Part shown: positions 14,001-24,551 of the stretch, one piece after another | How the letters are laid out: each line of letters opens with the position of its first letter | Numbering within the stretch: position 1 is the first letter of the stretch | Assembly (NCBI GenBank): GCA_905250125.1 | Contig: CAJNOL010000287.1 | Coordinates: 1-64,000, forward strand | Reading direction: 5' to 3' | DNA length: 64,000 nt | Source: Rotaria sordida | Lineage: Eukaryota > Rotifera > Eurotatoria > Philodinida > Philodinidae | The notes under the pieces: model-generated | What the model was told of the DNA's origin: nothing | The model's input: the letters and a program-made list of their open reading frames with translations, nothing else | Database searches by the model: none | Program-made: the position numbers and the translations under genes

Positions 14001-15264
14001 CGTATACCAACAACGTTTGTAGTTTTTAGATCGCATTACAGAAAAATTGAAAATTCAACAGAGACTTGAATATTTTTCGATGTGATCGAGTTTACGCACA
14101 ATCAGATGAAATCAAGCTGAGTAGTTCACGATAAAAGTTTCATAGAGAATAATCCTCATTATTGTCGGAGACACTTCTGTCTTGATGCATGACTGCTATT
14201 TCATAAGTTCTGATTTGTTCACATTCGAAATTAAAAGTTATATCGAATGAAAAACTTCAATATGTAGAAAGCAAAAATAACTGACCGATTTGAAATCATA
14301 ACCAGTTGGAGATGTTGTAGAATCATTTAGTATTTGACTTGTCTATTAAAGAATAAAAATATGAAAATAAAAATATGAAAATAAAACAAACTTTAATCGT
14401 AGATGTTGAATCATAGGAAGAAATTGAACGAGGTCGAAGATCATCAGCTAATAGACAATTAATTAAATTTCGACGACGTTTTAAACTATCTGAAAATATT
14501 TCTTCCCAATAATCAGTATCAGCTTGAGTTAATGACTAAAATTAATAATAATAATAATAATAATAATACTATTAAATTTCCATTTAATGAACTAAATGAA
14601 TGACAAGCTTCATTCATTCTAACAACTGTTCCTTTGAGATACGAATGTAACTGACAACAATCAGCAACTGTTAGTTAGAGATATGAATCAGACGAAATCT
14701 ATCATTACATAAAACATTGAAATTATCAGTTCAACATTAATAAAATAAAATTTATTATCACTAAGAAAGTTCAAAAATCAATAAGAAATCATATGTAGAA
14801 ATATGACGAACTCAATTTAAAGATAATTATAACTAAATTCTTCGTAATACAGATGATGATTGTTCATGACAGTAGTCATTGATAAGATAATACATATTCG
14901 ACATGTGTTGATAGACTGTCAAATGTTATCAATGTAACATAAATAAATCATTCCTTTCATATTACTCATCACTTTTAAACAAAAAAAATAATTCAAAAAT
15001 CTCTAACTTAAATTAATATCTATTTAAGAAATAATCAATAATAATATATTAAATTACCTGTTGTGTTAAATATTCAAATTGTTCATCATTAAAATTTGCT
15101 CGTTCACTTTTTAAATATGCATCTAATTCAGCTTCATTATTAACTTTTGGCAATCGAGTTGTTGGTTTTACTGTATATGATGATGCAGATGTTGCTTCAA
15201 TAGCGGCTAATTTTTTTTCAATACTTGTTAAATTAAATGATGTAGACGGCGTTGAAAGAAACAT
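8087..15264 (-). CDS. NUP93: Nucleoporin Nup93 (inner-ring scaffold of the nuclear pore)
   Basis: Ten exons (15264-15058, 14535-14392, 14342-14286, 13613-13539, 13483-13385, 13320-12989, 12932-12801, 11766-11090, 8878-8418, 8350-8087) join in frame to 815 aa, close to the roughly 819 aa of vertebrate Nup93. Landmarks in family order are VVYDMWHAAEWM, the block FYALRAGDINLAFNIIHKA, GNPYKRAVICILDRTN, EDFLWIKLAQ, and near the C-terminus YFLLLDIYAFVDYYL followed by RAFLVLRQLKLFPY. The fold is alpha-helical throughout. Nup93 bridges the Nup205/188 and Nup62 complexes in the pore's inner ring. The start is uncertain: ATG 15264 directly follows a TTTTAG, so it could be an internal Met behind an unseen upstream exon. 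The N-terminal coiled-coil stretch (about 70 aa in vertebrates) is not visible. Introns 3, 7 and 8 carry repeats. Confidence 0.93.
8950..9865. repeat. Family A foldback element, copy 2, interrupted by a second element (Nup93 intron 8)
   Basis: Ends and internal boxes match copy 1. The left end has the box ending GGAGATACTGTATTTTTACG. The right end has ACAGCAATAAGCTATTAGCTCGAG followed by CATAGCTCACTAAAATCTACATGA. It is longer than copy 1 because another element sits inside at about 9094-9424. Confidence 0.7.
9094..9424. mobile_element. Nested small inverted-repeat element, about 330 nt
   Basis: Short terminal inverted repeats read TAGGAAGCTGTGGATCC at the left and its near complement (GGACCTGTAGCTTCCTA) at the right. 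It is inserted in the left arm of the family A element. Part of its interior (ACATGAACAAG..., ATCAAGGTTTTAG, GCTACTCTCA) recurs at 61133-61330, so it is a dispersed family. No coding capacity. Confidence 0.6.
12128..12315 (+). repeat. Family B dispersed repeat, copy 1 (Nup93 intron 7)
   Basis: Contains the family core TTGTTTTATTCTGTCTATTTT, then GTAGTTCATATATTA and GATCGTATATCAA. It shares about 180 nt with copies at 13797-14020 and, inverted, 16850-17095. Confidence 0.65.
12405..12520. repeat. Family A element, half copy (Nup93 intron 7)
   Basis: Only the right-hand end is present: ACAGTATTTCCGCAGCAATA, then CATAGCTCATTTGGGTCTAC. It matches the right ends of the fuller copies. No matching left arm is recognisable upstream. 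Confidence 0.6.
13797..14020 (+). repeat. Family B dispersed repeat, copy 2 (Nup93 intron 3)
   Basis: Runs from AAGCTGTTGACGCAATT through TAACTATTCTTGCTAAT and TTTTATTCTCTCTATTTTAG to a box near GATCGTATACCAACAACG. Nearly colinear with the inverted copy in the LASP intron. Confidence 0.7.
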
Positions 15265-15852
15265 CTAAAACATAAAATAACTATGATCAGGGTTGTCTCG
15301 AAAAACTTTCGCTTTTTTTTTTTGCTCGCCTATTCCAATCGACCCCTTCCCTCTCAATTCTTGTGATCTGACTGTGATTTAAATTATTATAATAATATTC
15401 ATCAATAAAATTAACATTAAATAAGTAAGAAATTAATTGACTAACATAAATTTACACATCGATAGATGAGAAATATCAGTTTGAAAGATTTATAATTGTT
15501 AAAAAATTTCATTTTTGATAAGCGATATAATCATTGGTCAATTTATTAGTCAATTATTAGAAAGCGCTATATGTTATTGATATATTCGATTGAATATCTA
15601 TTAAATATTCAGATATTTTATTGATTAAATCAATTTTATAATGAATTTATTAATTTAAAATGTAAAATTTTCTTGAATTAATTTTTATTGGTCAATCATT
15701 GATGCAAAGAAAAGAAAAAACAAATCAATCAATCAATTCGATCTTTTCTATTATTTATTTTTATCTATTTTTTGATTTGACGTAACAAAGGAAATTCTAT
15801 CTTCCTATGTATATTTTAGATTATACTTTTTCATCGCATAAATCAAAGTATC
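15265..15852. promoter_or_regulatory. Divergent intergenic region between Nup93 and LASP
   Basis: Very AT-rich stretch of 588 nt between two divergently oriented start codons. It must hold both promoters and 5' leaders. I cannot point to a specific TATA or initiator element. A missing first Nup93 exon could also lie here, but no convincing coding segment is visible. Confidence 0.45.
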
Positions 15853-17604
15853 ATGTCAGTTGTACAAAATAAAAAATGTGGTAAATGTGAAAAAATTGTT
15901 TATCCAACCGAAGAAATCAAATGTCTTGATAAAGTAAGTTATTTTCTTTTCCTCTTCATTGTTCTTGATTTAACTCAGTCATTTTCATAGTAGACAAAAA
16001 GGTAAATCATGTTTGAACTCTTTATTTATGAATTTCTCTTCGCCGAACAATTTTTTCCTTTGCTTTTTACAGAAAGCAATGCATGATTTTCTTTCACATG
16101 CTATTAATGCTTATTTTATTCTATTTGATATTTTGTTTTTAATCATTGATTTATTTAATTCTAGTTTTGGCATAAAGGATGTTTAAAATGTACAGTATGT
16201 GGAATGACTCTCAATGTGAAAAATGTAAAAGGTTACGAAAAAATGCCTTATTGTCATGTGTATGTATAATAATTAATTAATTAATATTTCTAATATGTTA
16301 ATAAACATTTTTTTTGTTTTTGTTTCAGACATTATCCACAACCAAAACCAACAGTTGTTGTTGACAATCCTGAAATGCAACGTATTCGATTATTAACAGA
16401 TATTCAAAGCAATGTAAGATTTTTTTTGTTTTTTTTGAAATATGAAAAATTTGAATAAATATTTATTACTATAGGCGAAATATCATGAAGATTTTAATAA
16501 AAGTAAAGGAAAATTTACAGTAGTAGCTGATGATCCAGCATTAACACGAGCCAAAGAACATCAACGTATTGTTAGTCAAGCCGAATATACTGGCAAACGA
16601 AAGGATAGTTCATCACAAATACTTTCTCATGGTAAATCTAACACTATTCTATATACAAATCTTTTAATTAAAATAAATCAATATTTTCTTTTCTTAAAGA
16701 TACTAATCAAATTAATAATAATGGTTCTAATCGTGGACATACTTCATCAGAACCAAGAGTAGGTCGTGGTAAGTTTTTATTTTTAAACTAAGATATACAT
16801 TTTATAAAACATCATCTAAAACAAGTGTTGACATATAAGGATAAAATTTTGGACTCTCTACAGTTCGTGATAGACATTGTTGATATAAGATAAAAGGGCG
16901 TATATCAATAACATCTCGTTATAATATATGAACTATTTTCTTATTGCATATCTGGAGTAAAGAGTAAAACGATGATGAAGAAAATGTGTCCTAAAATAGA
17001 GAGAATAAAACAATCTCCTTGTAATTAGCAAGAATAGTTACATCGTATTTTACATATTAATTCCATAGGAATTGCTTTAACAGCTTCCTTGTAATGTTGT
17101 ATATAGTTGCAGATTACGATCCAATAAATGATAATCGTGGTTCGTTATCACGTGGTTATGAACCAACATCAAAAGCTATGCAAACTACCAGTACGTTAAT
17201 AAATTTTTTTCTATGATTTTATTTTTTTCTTCTATTTTTGTTTTTTTTTTAATATAGAATTTGAAGTAAATCAAATAACTACGTCTAAATCTGATAATAA
17301 TAATGGAAATAATATTCATCATAGTTCAATTCATTCTCATGGTGATGGACAAACAACATTAGTAAATTATTTATTTTTGAAATTAAAAAAAAAACAAAAA
17401 AAAGAAATTCTTTTGTGTTATATTTAGATGAAAGTTCGTGCACTTTATACATATACAGCAGCTGAATCGGATGAAATAAGTTTTATGGAAGGTGATACAA
17501 TAATTGATTGTGAACATATTGATGCGGGTTGGATGTTAGGACGTCATCCAATAACAGGCAAACAAGGTTTACTTCCATCAAATTATGTTGAAATAGTTGG
17601 TTGA
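15853..17604 (+). CDS. LASP1: LIM and SH3 domain protein (LASP-like actin-binding adaptor)
   Basis: Eight exons (15853-15933, 16165-16259, 16329-16413, 16475-16631, 16700-16768, 17113-17190, 17258-17361, 17428-17604) join to 281 aa. Order of parts: an N-terminal LIM zinc finger (CGKCEKIV..., then [14 protein letters not shown] and PYCHVHYP, with the expected Cys/His spacing); two nebulin-type repeats ([11 protein letters not shown] and [10 protein letters not shown]); a Ser/Asn-rich linker; and a C-terminal SH3 domain ([38 protein letters not shown]). This is the full LASP architecture at near family length (about 260 aa in vertebrates). The family binds F-actin and docks partners at focal adhesions and membrane ruffles. 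It is divergently arranged with Nup93, about 590 nt apart, so the two probably share an intergenic promoter region. Intron 5 holds a family B repeat. Confidence 0.95.
16850..17095 (-). repeat. Family B dispersed repeat, copy 3, inverted (LASP intron 5)
   Basis: The reverse complement matches 13797-14020 closely (AAGCTGTTAAAGCAATT, TAACTATTCTTGCTAAT, TTTTATTCTCTCTATTTTAG). It ends only about 15 nt before the splice acceptor of exon 6, so it explains the unusual length of this intron. Confidence 0.7.
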
Positions 17605-19122
17605 GAATGAAAATTGATTTGTTTTTGTTTTCATTTATTGGGATTTTGATTTATTTCTCATATAGAGAGTCTCATGTAAATATATTGTTTTTACTCTTAT
17701 ACCAACGTTCTATTCTTATTCTTTTGTTTATCAATTTGCCTTTTGCCGTGTGCATGTGTGTTATTAAAATTATTGTACGAACTCTTAGATATGAACAAGC
17801 TGTTTATTTGGTTTTTTTTTCTTTATTAAAAAAACAAAAAAAAAGCAAAACATTCTTAATAAAGTTAAATAGTTTTTGAATACTTAATTTTTTCTTAAAA
17901 TAACTAAATTTACTAATTTTATTTTATTCAAATATTTCATAATTTTGTTTCATATTATTGAAAAAACATTTGTCTTTTTGATTTATCATTGTGAGAATAG
18001 TTCATCTTCATTTTTCATAATTAATATATTTTCATTTACGATCTTAAATTGAGAATACTTAATAGTACACTATCCGATCGATATATCGGTAAAATTTGTT
18101 TTGTTTACAATAGAAGCAACTCTATCGTGTCTTAAATCTTAATCTCTAAGGATTTGTATTGATAAGTTTTTCTAATCAAAATATCACATCTTTGATCTTT
18201 AACATGTTTTTTTTTGTTTTAGCTTCAATAAAAGATTATTTGATCATATCATTCAATTCGATATATACTCATTTTGAAACTTTGTATTGATTTATTTTGA
18301 AGTATTTCATAGATTTCTCTTTTCAATAGACGTTCATTATAAAATTGGCCTTTTTTTTTTCGTTTATTGACGAATTGATGTAGGATATTTTTAATAATTT
18401 ATTCAATATTTTCATTACGAACAAATAGATTCATATTATTTGATAGCAAATAAAAGTTTTTTTTTTTTCGGCTGTAAACAACATAATTTTTTATTGAAAA
18501 TTTTATTTCGAGAGGTGAATAAAACAAACATGAAATGTCAAGAAGCCATACTCATCCTACTCTTAATGCTTGTTGATTTCATCATGTTCTTTTTTATTTT
18601 ATGAATAAAGCAAAGTGTGTAGAAAACAATTTACGAAAATTCAATTAAATTAAATGATTTGAATATTGCATTTTTCTTTTTCTTTCTTTAATGTAAAATA
18701 TACCCTACTGAGAATAATTCAATTTCTATTTTCATATGTTGCTTATATAAACGAATGAAATAGATTTTGTGTACACATTATTATTAATGTTCTATGATAT
18801 AAATAGATTGACATGTTAAAAAAATTAATCAACACTTGAAACTCTCTCTCTCTCTCTCTCTCTTTTTTTTTTTTGTATATGCAAAAGCAATTTTGATCGA
18901 CAACAAGCTAATAAGAAAAAAAAAGAAACATTTTCATTTTTTTTTTGTATTAGAAAAAAAAAAGAAGCAACAATTAACAAACACTATTCATATTTTAAAC
19001 AAAGGTAAATTATAGCAAAAAAAAAAGAAATTCCTATCATAATTCTTCAAAAGATTAGATAACGAATTAAAACAAGAAATAAATGTTCACACTTATATAT
19101 ATATAGGTCAAAGGTGAATAAT
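17605..19122. other. LASP 3' region and upstream of ankyrin-like gene
   Basis: AT-rich, with many homopolymer runs and one (CT)n microsatellite at about 18843-18862. No exon or element recognised. The proximal part is probably LASP 3' UTR. Confidence 0.5.
18843..18862. repeat. (CT)n microsatellite followed by poly-T
   Basis: About ten uninterrupted CT dinucleotides, then a T run, in non-coding sequence. Confidence 0.85.
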
Positions 19123-20466
19123 ATGAACTCAATTGATATAAATTCACATTTACCATACCTACGTCATTCGGCATATACTTATCAACAAAATCGACATATG
19201 TCAATTAGTACAAATTCTAAAACTACTCATTCATCATTATCAACATATTCTTCAAAAAAATTCAATTCAATACCATTATTAATTCAATTATGTTCTCATC
19301 CAGATGAAAATTATGCATATCGTACAATGCGAACATTATTTTCATCACATTATTCTAATTCACCAAATGTACATGATGAATTTGATTGTAATGTACTTAT
19401 GTATTCTCTTCGTTATCAACGTTATAAATTATTTGAACTTTTATTAAATGAAATATCTTTCGATATTAATTTTCGTGCAAAAGATCGACAAGGTAATACA
19501 ATTCTTCATTATGCTATTCTATATGGTGGAAATGATACACAAATAATTAATAAATTAATTGAAAAATTTAATAAATTTGCTATTGAAATTGATGAGAGAA
19601 ATAATTATGGATTTACACCGTTACTTTTAGGTGAGGAAAAAAAGAAAATTGTTAGAATATCAATAAATTATTCTATTTCTAGCTGCTTTTTGTGGACGAT
19701 ATGATATTGTTTTATCTTTATTAACTCAAACCGATGCATCACCATTTGTTCGTGATAATATTCAATTTAAAAGTATGTTTGATTATATTGAAATCGATAT
19801 GAAACATAGAGAATTTATTTATCAATGTCAAAATAGGTATGATTTTTCAATATTGAAAAAAAATTCAATATCTTATGATTATTGAAAAATTAAATTTTGT
19901 TTTTTAGTCGACAATCTCCTCTCTCGAATCCTGAATCAAAACGTTTACGTGCTCGATTTCATCGAACTGTTCATTCTCGACAAGAAACTTCATTTCAAAC
20001 GAGTCAACATAATAATAATAATAATAATAATAATATTTTTGAAACTATTTTTCCACGAGCTGTTGAAAATGAATCAAATTTATTACGTTCATCGATTATA
20101 ACATGTTATGACTTTGAATATTTTTATTCTAGCTTGAGACATCTTCTAAGCTATTTAAAACGACGATATCCACGTATTAAAACTTTACAATTATTAGAAG
20201 ATTCACAAGATACTACAATAACATCAAAACGTGCTTTACAACGAGAAAATTCAAAAGTAAATGTTCATCAGATTTTCAATTTATTCGATCCAAATCTAAG
20301 ACCTAAAGTGACACCTTTAAAACCACCTGTACAGAAAGTATTATCAACAACTAGAATGCCAATGACATTTAAACGATTGGGTACCAAAATAACAACAATT
20401 GCTTCTTTGTCTCGAGCGCCAGTCAACAAAAACCGTTCTTTTCTTCTAGCAACTAAAACTAAATAA
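19123..20466 (+). CDS. Ankyrin-repeat-like protein
   Basis: Three exons (19123-19630, 19683-19836, 19908-20466) with 50-70 nt introns encode 406 aa. I use ATG 19123 and not the in-frame GTG at 19114. The middle holds two or three ankyrin-like units: FDCNVLMYSLRYQRYKLFELLL, DRQGNTILHYAILYGG and NNYGFTPLLLAAFCGRYDIVLSLL, the last spanning the first splice site. The N-terminus is Ser/Tyr-rich and the C-terminal half is basic and disordered with an eight-Asn run. No catalytic or membrane segment is seen. Function beyond protein-protein binding cannot be inferred. Orthology to a named ANKRD gene is not clear. Confidence 0.82.
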
Positions 20467-20524
20467 AAAGAAAAAAACGCACACATATCTATGTATAAGT
20501 CAAACGAGAATTTTTTTCTTTTTC

Positions 20525-20530
20525 AATAAA
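20525..20530 (+). terminator. Poly(A) signal for the ankyrin-like gene
   Basis: Canonical AATAAA about 60 nt after the stop codon, in the sense orientation, in an AT-rich context. Confidence 0.5.
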
Positions 20531-20918
20531 ATTTATTCAATCTCGATTATTATTGCATGCTTTTATTTTCATAATGTTGGTTATTTATTATTAGGTTGTT
20601 TGAAAAGTAACTAATCTGGCTTGATCTGACTAGAGATGCCTGTAGTCCATGCTAAAAATAAGAGTAACTTACCGATCAGACTAAATTAAATAATGTTTTC
20701 AAATTTTCAAATCTATTAAATTCTGTAATTTTACATTAATATATCATTCTATGTTGTTTCAGTTATTTTCTTGATTTATTTTCACAATGGCATTAGTATA
20801 ACAAAAAAAAAAAAGAAAAAAACTTGAATTATCAAAATACTGTTGATGATATTAGCACTATTTCACATAACTAATTTTAATAGTTGCCTATTAAAAAAGA
20901 CGTGAAAAAAAAAGAAGA

Positions 20919-21018
20919 NNNNNNNNNNNNNNNNNNNNNNNNNNNNNNNNNNNNNNNNNNNNNNNNNNNNNNNNNNNNNNNNNNNNNNNNNNNNNNNNNN
21001 NNNNNNNNNNNNNNNNNN
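20919..21018. other. Assembly gap (100 N)
   Basis: Exactly 100 N, the usual placeholder for a gap of unknown size. A gene head could be missing here (see 21600-21925). Confidence 0.99.
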
Positions 21019-21599
21019 AAGATAGTTATTTTCCAAGAATAAGTGATTGTTAAACAAATCATCTGTCTTATTTATTTGTGTATTTCAAATAGAATTTTAT
21101 TTCGTGTATCTTTTTTACTGTTGCTTTATTATCATTGTCTTGTTACTATTCGCTCGTTATTTATTTTCTTTTGTTTCTTTTAATTTATTATTTTTTATTC
21201 TTATAACTATCGATTCAACTGAGAAATAAGCCTGTTGTATACATATATTATGCACCATACAATATCTCAATGCACTTTCATATATCTCGATAAATTCAAA
21301 AAGACTAATATTGATTATTCTTGAAAGTTAGAAGTTGAGTAGTTTATTCTTTTATGGAGGAGTGTCTATAATGGGCAGACAGAAACCACAAAAGATCTTT
21401 GGTCATTGTTGTTAAGTTCTGTGATGGGACAGATCTAGGGAGGAGAAGACGCAAAAATCTTGACTTAAATTTACATTCACTATTTTCTTCGAAAGATATA
21501 TGTGAGTTCCACAAAATTATATCTCTTTTCAAAAATTAAAATAAGAATCATATCTAATAACACATAATAAAATAGTTTATAATTTTGTTATGATTTTAG

Positions 21600-21925
21600 A
21601 GCCAACGACAAGATGAGTTAGAGATTACAACAACTACAGAAGCTGATCATTTGAAGGCCGTTACATGTAGGTTAATTTAATTTTTATTTTTTTTAATAAC
21701 GAATTTTAATTGTAGTTATTGAAAAAATGACAGGTATATGTAAGATCAACGCTGTCAATATAATCGAGGCCAATGAAAAGAAAATCTTTCATATCACGTA
21801 TGATTTATTTAATGTCAAATCAAAATAAGCAAAAAAAAACTTTCTTTCTTAGATTCGATCAAACTGCTGATTGTCAAAACATGAAAACACTGATACAACT
21901 CGCGTCGGATTTAGTCATTGTTTAG
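21600..21925 (+). CDS. 3' end of an unrecognised gene (three exons)
   Basis: Three short segments (21600-21666, 21716-21797, 21853-21925) have AG acceptors and GT donors and join in frame to 73 codons plus a TAG stop. The peptide looks like real protein: VTFIEKMTGICKINAVN, then ANEKKIFHITFD, QTADCQNMKT and LASDLVIV. Base composition is less AT-biased than the flanks. No start codon or upstream exon is seen. The 100-N gap lies 580 nt upstream, so the 5' part may be in the gap or lost. I do not recognise the family. It could be a live gene, or a pseudogene tail. Confidence 0.5.
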
Positions 21926-23323
21926 AAAACGATGTTTTCTATAAATATTGCCTTATTGACAAGAAAAAAAATAATGTTTTGTTAAAAGAAAAAAAGAAAA
22001 TTATATTTAATGTAACATCAATAAAAGCAAGATTCTTTCTTTTTCATCATGTATGAAACAAGAAATTCAAAAATCAACTCATGTAATCTCAATTAATATG
22101 GACATCATCATTTTTCAAATATTTCAATATTCACTTTTCACTTTCTTCAATGTCATTTGACAATAATGAATATATTCTGGTAATATTCAAAGTCAATTGA
22201 AATTTATACAACATATAGTTTAGCAACTAAAAGGGAGGCATTTTTAATAACTTAAATTGAAACTAAAATAAACAAACAATCAACTTCTTACTATAATTTT
22301 CAAAGTTCTTGAGCTTTCTTGAACAAAAATCTATCGAATACATTGATTTACGATGTGATACAAGTAGGATAGGATAACAACATTTCATAATACAGAACGT
22401 ATCATCATTATCATCATCTAGAGAGTATAGGTTTGGTTTATTCTTTTACTCTACAAAAAATATAGAATAACTTCATAGGCGGCGGAACGATTTCAGTCTA
22501 GGGTAGGCTCAACTTTCTAGCCAAACCAGATCAGAGAGCGAGTTGAAAAGTAGTGTTCTTTATTTGTTTATAATGGTAAGCACTATATGTTTTCTTACTA
22601 GATTTCAATTCTATATAAGTGTGATAACTTTCAAATGTTTTAGTATTTCGACCAGGCCTACCAAATCTGACTTGACCAGGAGACTCCTGATTTTTCGATG
22701 TTTCTTCTGGTAAAAAATATCCTGATTTCAGGAGCTAATCTTTAGAATTTTCTCCTGATTCTTTCTGATTTTTTTCAGCTCTGACATATTCAATTTTAGC
22801 GACAATATGAATCGATAAAAAGCACAGAAGAAAAAAATAACTGTCATAATTAGAGGCAATAATCTATTAGCTCATCTTCTTGATAGTGAAAATGTATTTA
22901 ATTCATGAAGATGAGCTTCGATATCTTTTCTGTACCTGTTTCGAATTTCTGTTGCAAATGAAGATTCAATGGTACAAGATCTTTATAAAATGGCAAAAGA
23001 AGTCATACCAAAAATCACCTTATTGGTACCGAAACGAGAATTTGAATAATCAGTTATTCCAATGTTACAAAGTTTCACAATTAGCTCCTAAATGATCAAG
23101 AATTGTCAAAGAGAATTTTTCGCGTCAGAAAAATCTAGTCATACTGCCGACATCGTGAGAATCAAGTTCTAGATGGTTTACTTTTCATTTTCGATTTGTC
23201 TTTCTTTTGGTGTTTGTCATATTCTTCTAAATTCTTATGCTTACTTTCTTTTCATCAGTAAATGAATAGATATGAGAATACTAGTACAATAAGATACATT
23301 TAATTACAAAGATGTCTAATAAT
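21926..23323. other. Non-coding, with possible old repeat ends
   Basis: AT-rich. The stretch 22480-22560 (GGCGGCGGAACGA, TAGGGTAGGCTCAAC) is locally GC-richer and its TAGGGTAGGCTCAA box recurs at about 25146, with its complement TTGAGCCTACCC near 25080. Together they could bound an older, larger insertion of about 2.7 kb that contains the hAT-like element. No gene seen. Confidence 0.4.
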
Positions 23324-24543
23324 TAGTGTGCTGCGTGATTGATATTTTTGATCACGGTCCCAATCACGAGCAAAACAAGGTCGTGAATCACGATCACGCA
23401 CTTTTATTTCAACTATAATCACGATCACGATCACGAATCTTCTCAGCTCAAATTCACGGTCACGATCACGGTCACGAATTTTCTTAGATCAAACTCACGA
23501 TCATGTTCACGATCACGCATTTTCCCAGATCAAATTCACGATCACGACTATTCGCAATGTTTTAGGCAAAAAAATTCTCATCATTTTGACATGGTATCCA
23601 TCTCAGAGACTAATAGTTCCGACTCGTGAGCGTCCTCTACATGGTGCTGGTCCAACTATGCATTCATTTTTCGCTTTATTATTCTGTAAACAACGATGAA
23701 AAAATTAGTGACGGAAAAACTCATCGCCGCTATAACTAGTGCAGCAGAATAAATGGACGATTAGTATTTTATTGATATTTCAATAACTCCTAATTGTTCA
23801 GACCTTATTATTTTTTTCAAAAGATTCGCCGTACAATTCTGCACAATGTAGTATAACCTAATTAACTAATAGATTTTTCTTTCTTTCCAGAGCACAACTG
23901 TTTTCAACAACAAGATTTGAACAATTTTCTAAATCTGATGTTTTTCAGAGAAAGTGTTTTCATTCTTCAGTCTTTACAGCTTGCTTTATGACATGTTTGA
24001 TGATTATTAATGCAAGCAGTGTGTTACCAGTTATTGCTTTCAATGGATTAATCACCAAAACGAGCTGTAAATATGTGAAAAAGCAATTTGCAATGATTAA
24101 AGAATGAAAAACTTTCTCTGAAAAATATCCGGATTTAGAAAATTGTTCAAGTCTTGTTGTTGCAAACAGTTGTGCTCTAGAAAGAAAGAAAAATCTATTA
24201 GTTAATTAGGTTATACCACGTTGTGCAGAATTCTACGGCAAATTTTTTGGAAAAATAATAAGATCTCAACAATTAAAACTTATCGAAATAACAATAAAAT
24301 ACTAATCGCCCATTTATTCCGCCGCACCCTTTGCTATAGTCGTGAATCACGAGTTGTTAGTCTCCCTCACGATCAAGAATTTTTTCCTCAATCACGGTCA
24401 CGTCACGATCACGAAGAAAGCTTCTTTGCTACTCACGATCACGATCACGATCTGAAAAAAAAATTATAATCACGCACGATCACGTTCACGCGTGAGCGTG
24501 ATTCGTGATCGTGACCGTGATTCGTGATTCACGCAGTAAACTA
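23324..24543. mobile_element. hAT-like non-autonomous foldback element (1220 nt)
   Basis: The element is flanked by an exact 8-bp direct repeat CTAATAAT (23316-23323 and 24544-24551), which fits the hAT target consensus nTnnnnAn. Termini are TAGTGTGCTGCGTGATT at the left and the inverse of TAGTTTACTGCGTGAATCACG at the right; the left end fits the hAT-type YARNG start. Inside each end is an array of about ten CACGATC/CACGGTC motifs. The rest forms inverted arms of several hundred nt: for example GGACGATTAGTATTTTATTG at 23754 and its near-perfect inverse near 24295, and CCTAATTAACTA at about 23858 against its inverse near 24203. The left arm has about 150 nt without partner. No transposase frame is present, so it needs a transposase supplied elsewhere. 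Confidence 0.85.
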
Positions 24544-24551
24544 CTAATAAT

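Noticed and set aside
20863..21062. Frames crossing the N gap
   Set aside because: They exist only because N codons are read as open.
23340..23560. Regular CACGATC repeats resembling a CRISPR or minisatellite array
   Set aside because: Units are only 6-8 nt with no unique spacers. They are mirrored at 24340-24540 inside the hAT-like element, so they are subterminal motifs.
24221..24469. 82-aa frame
   Set aside because: Lies within the right arm and CACGATC array of the hAT-like element; His/Asp-rich by repeat translation.
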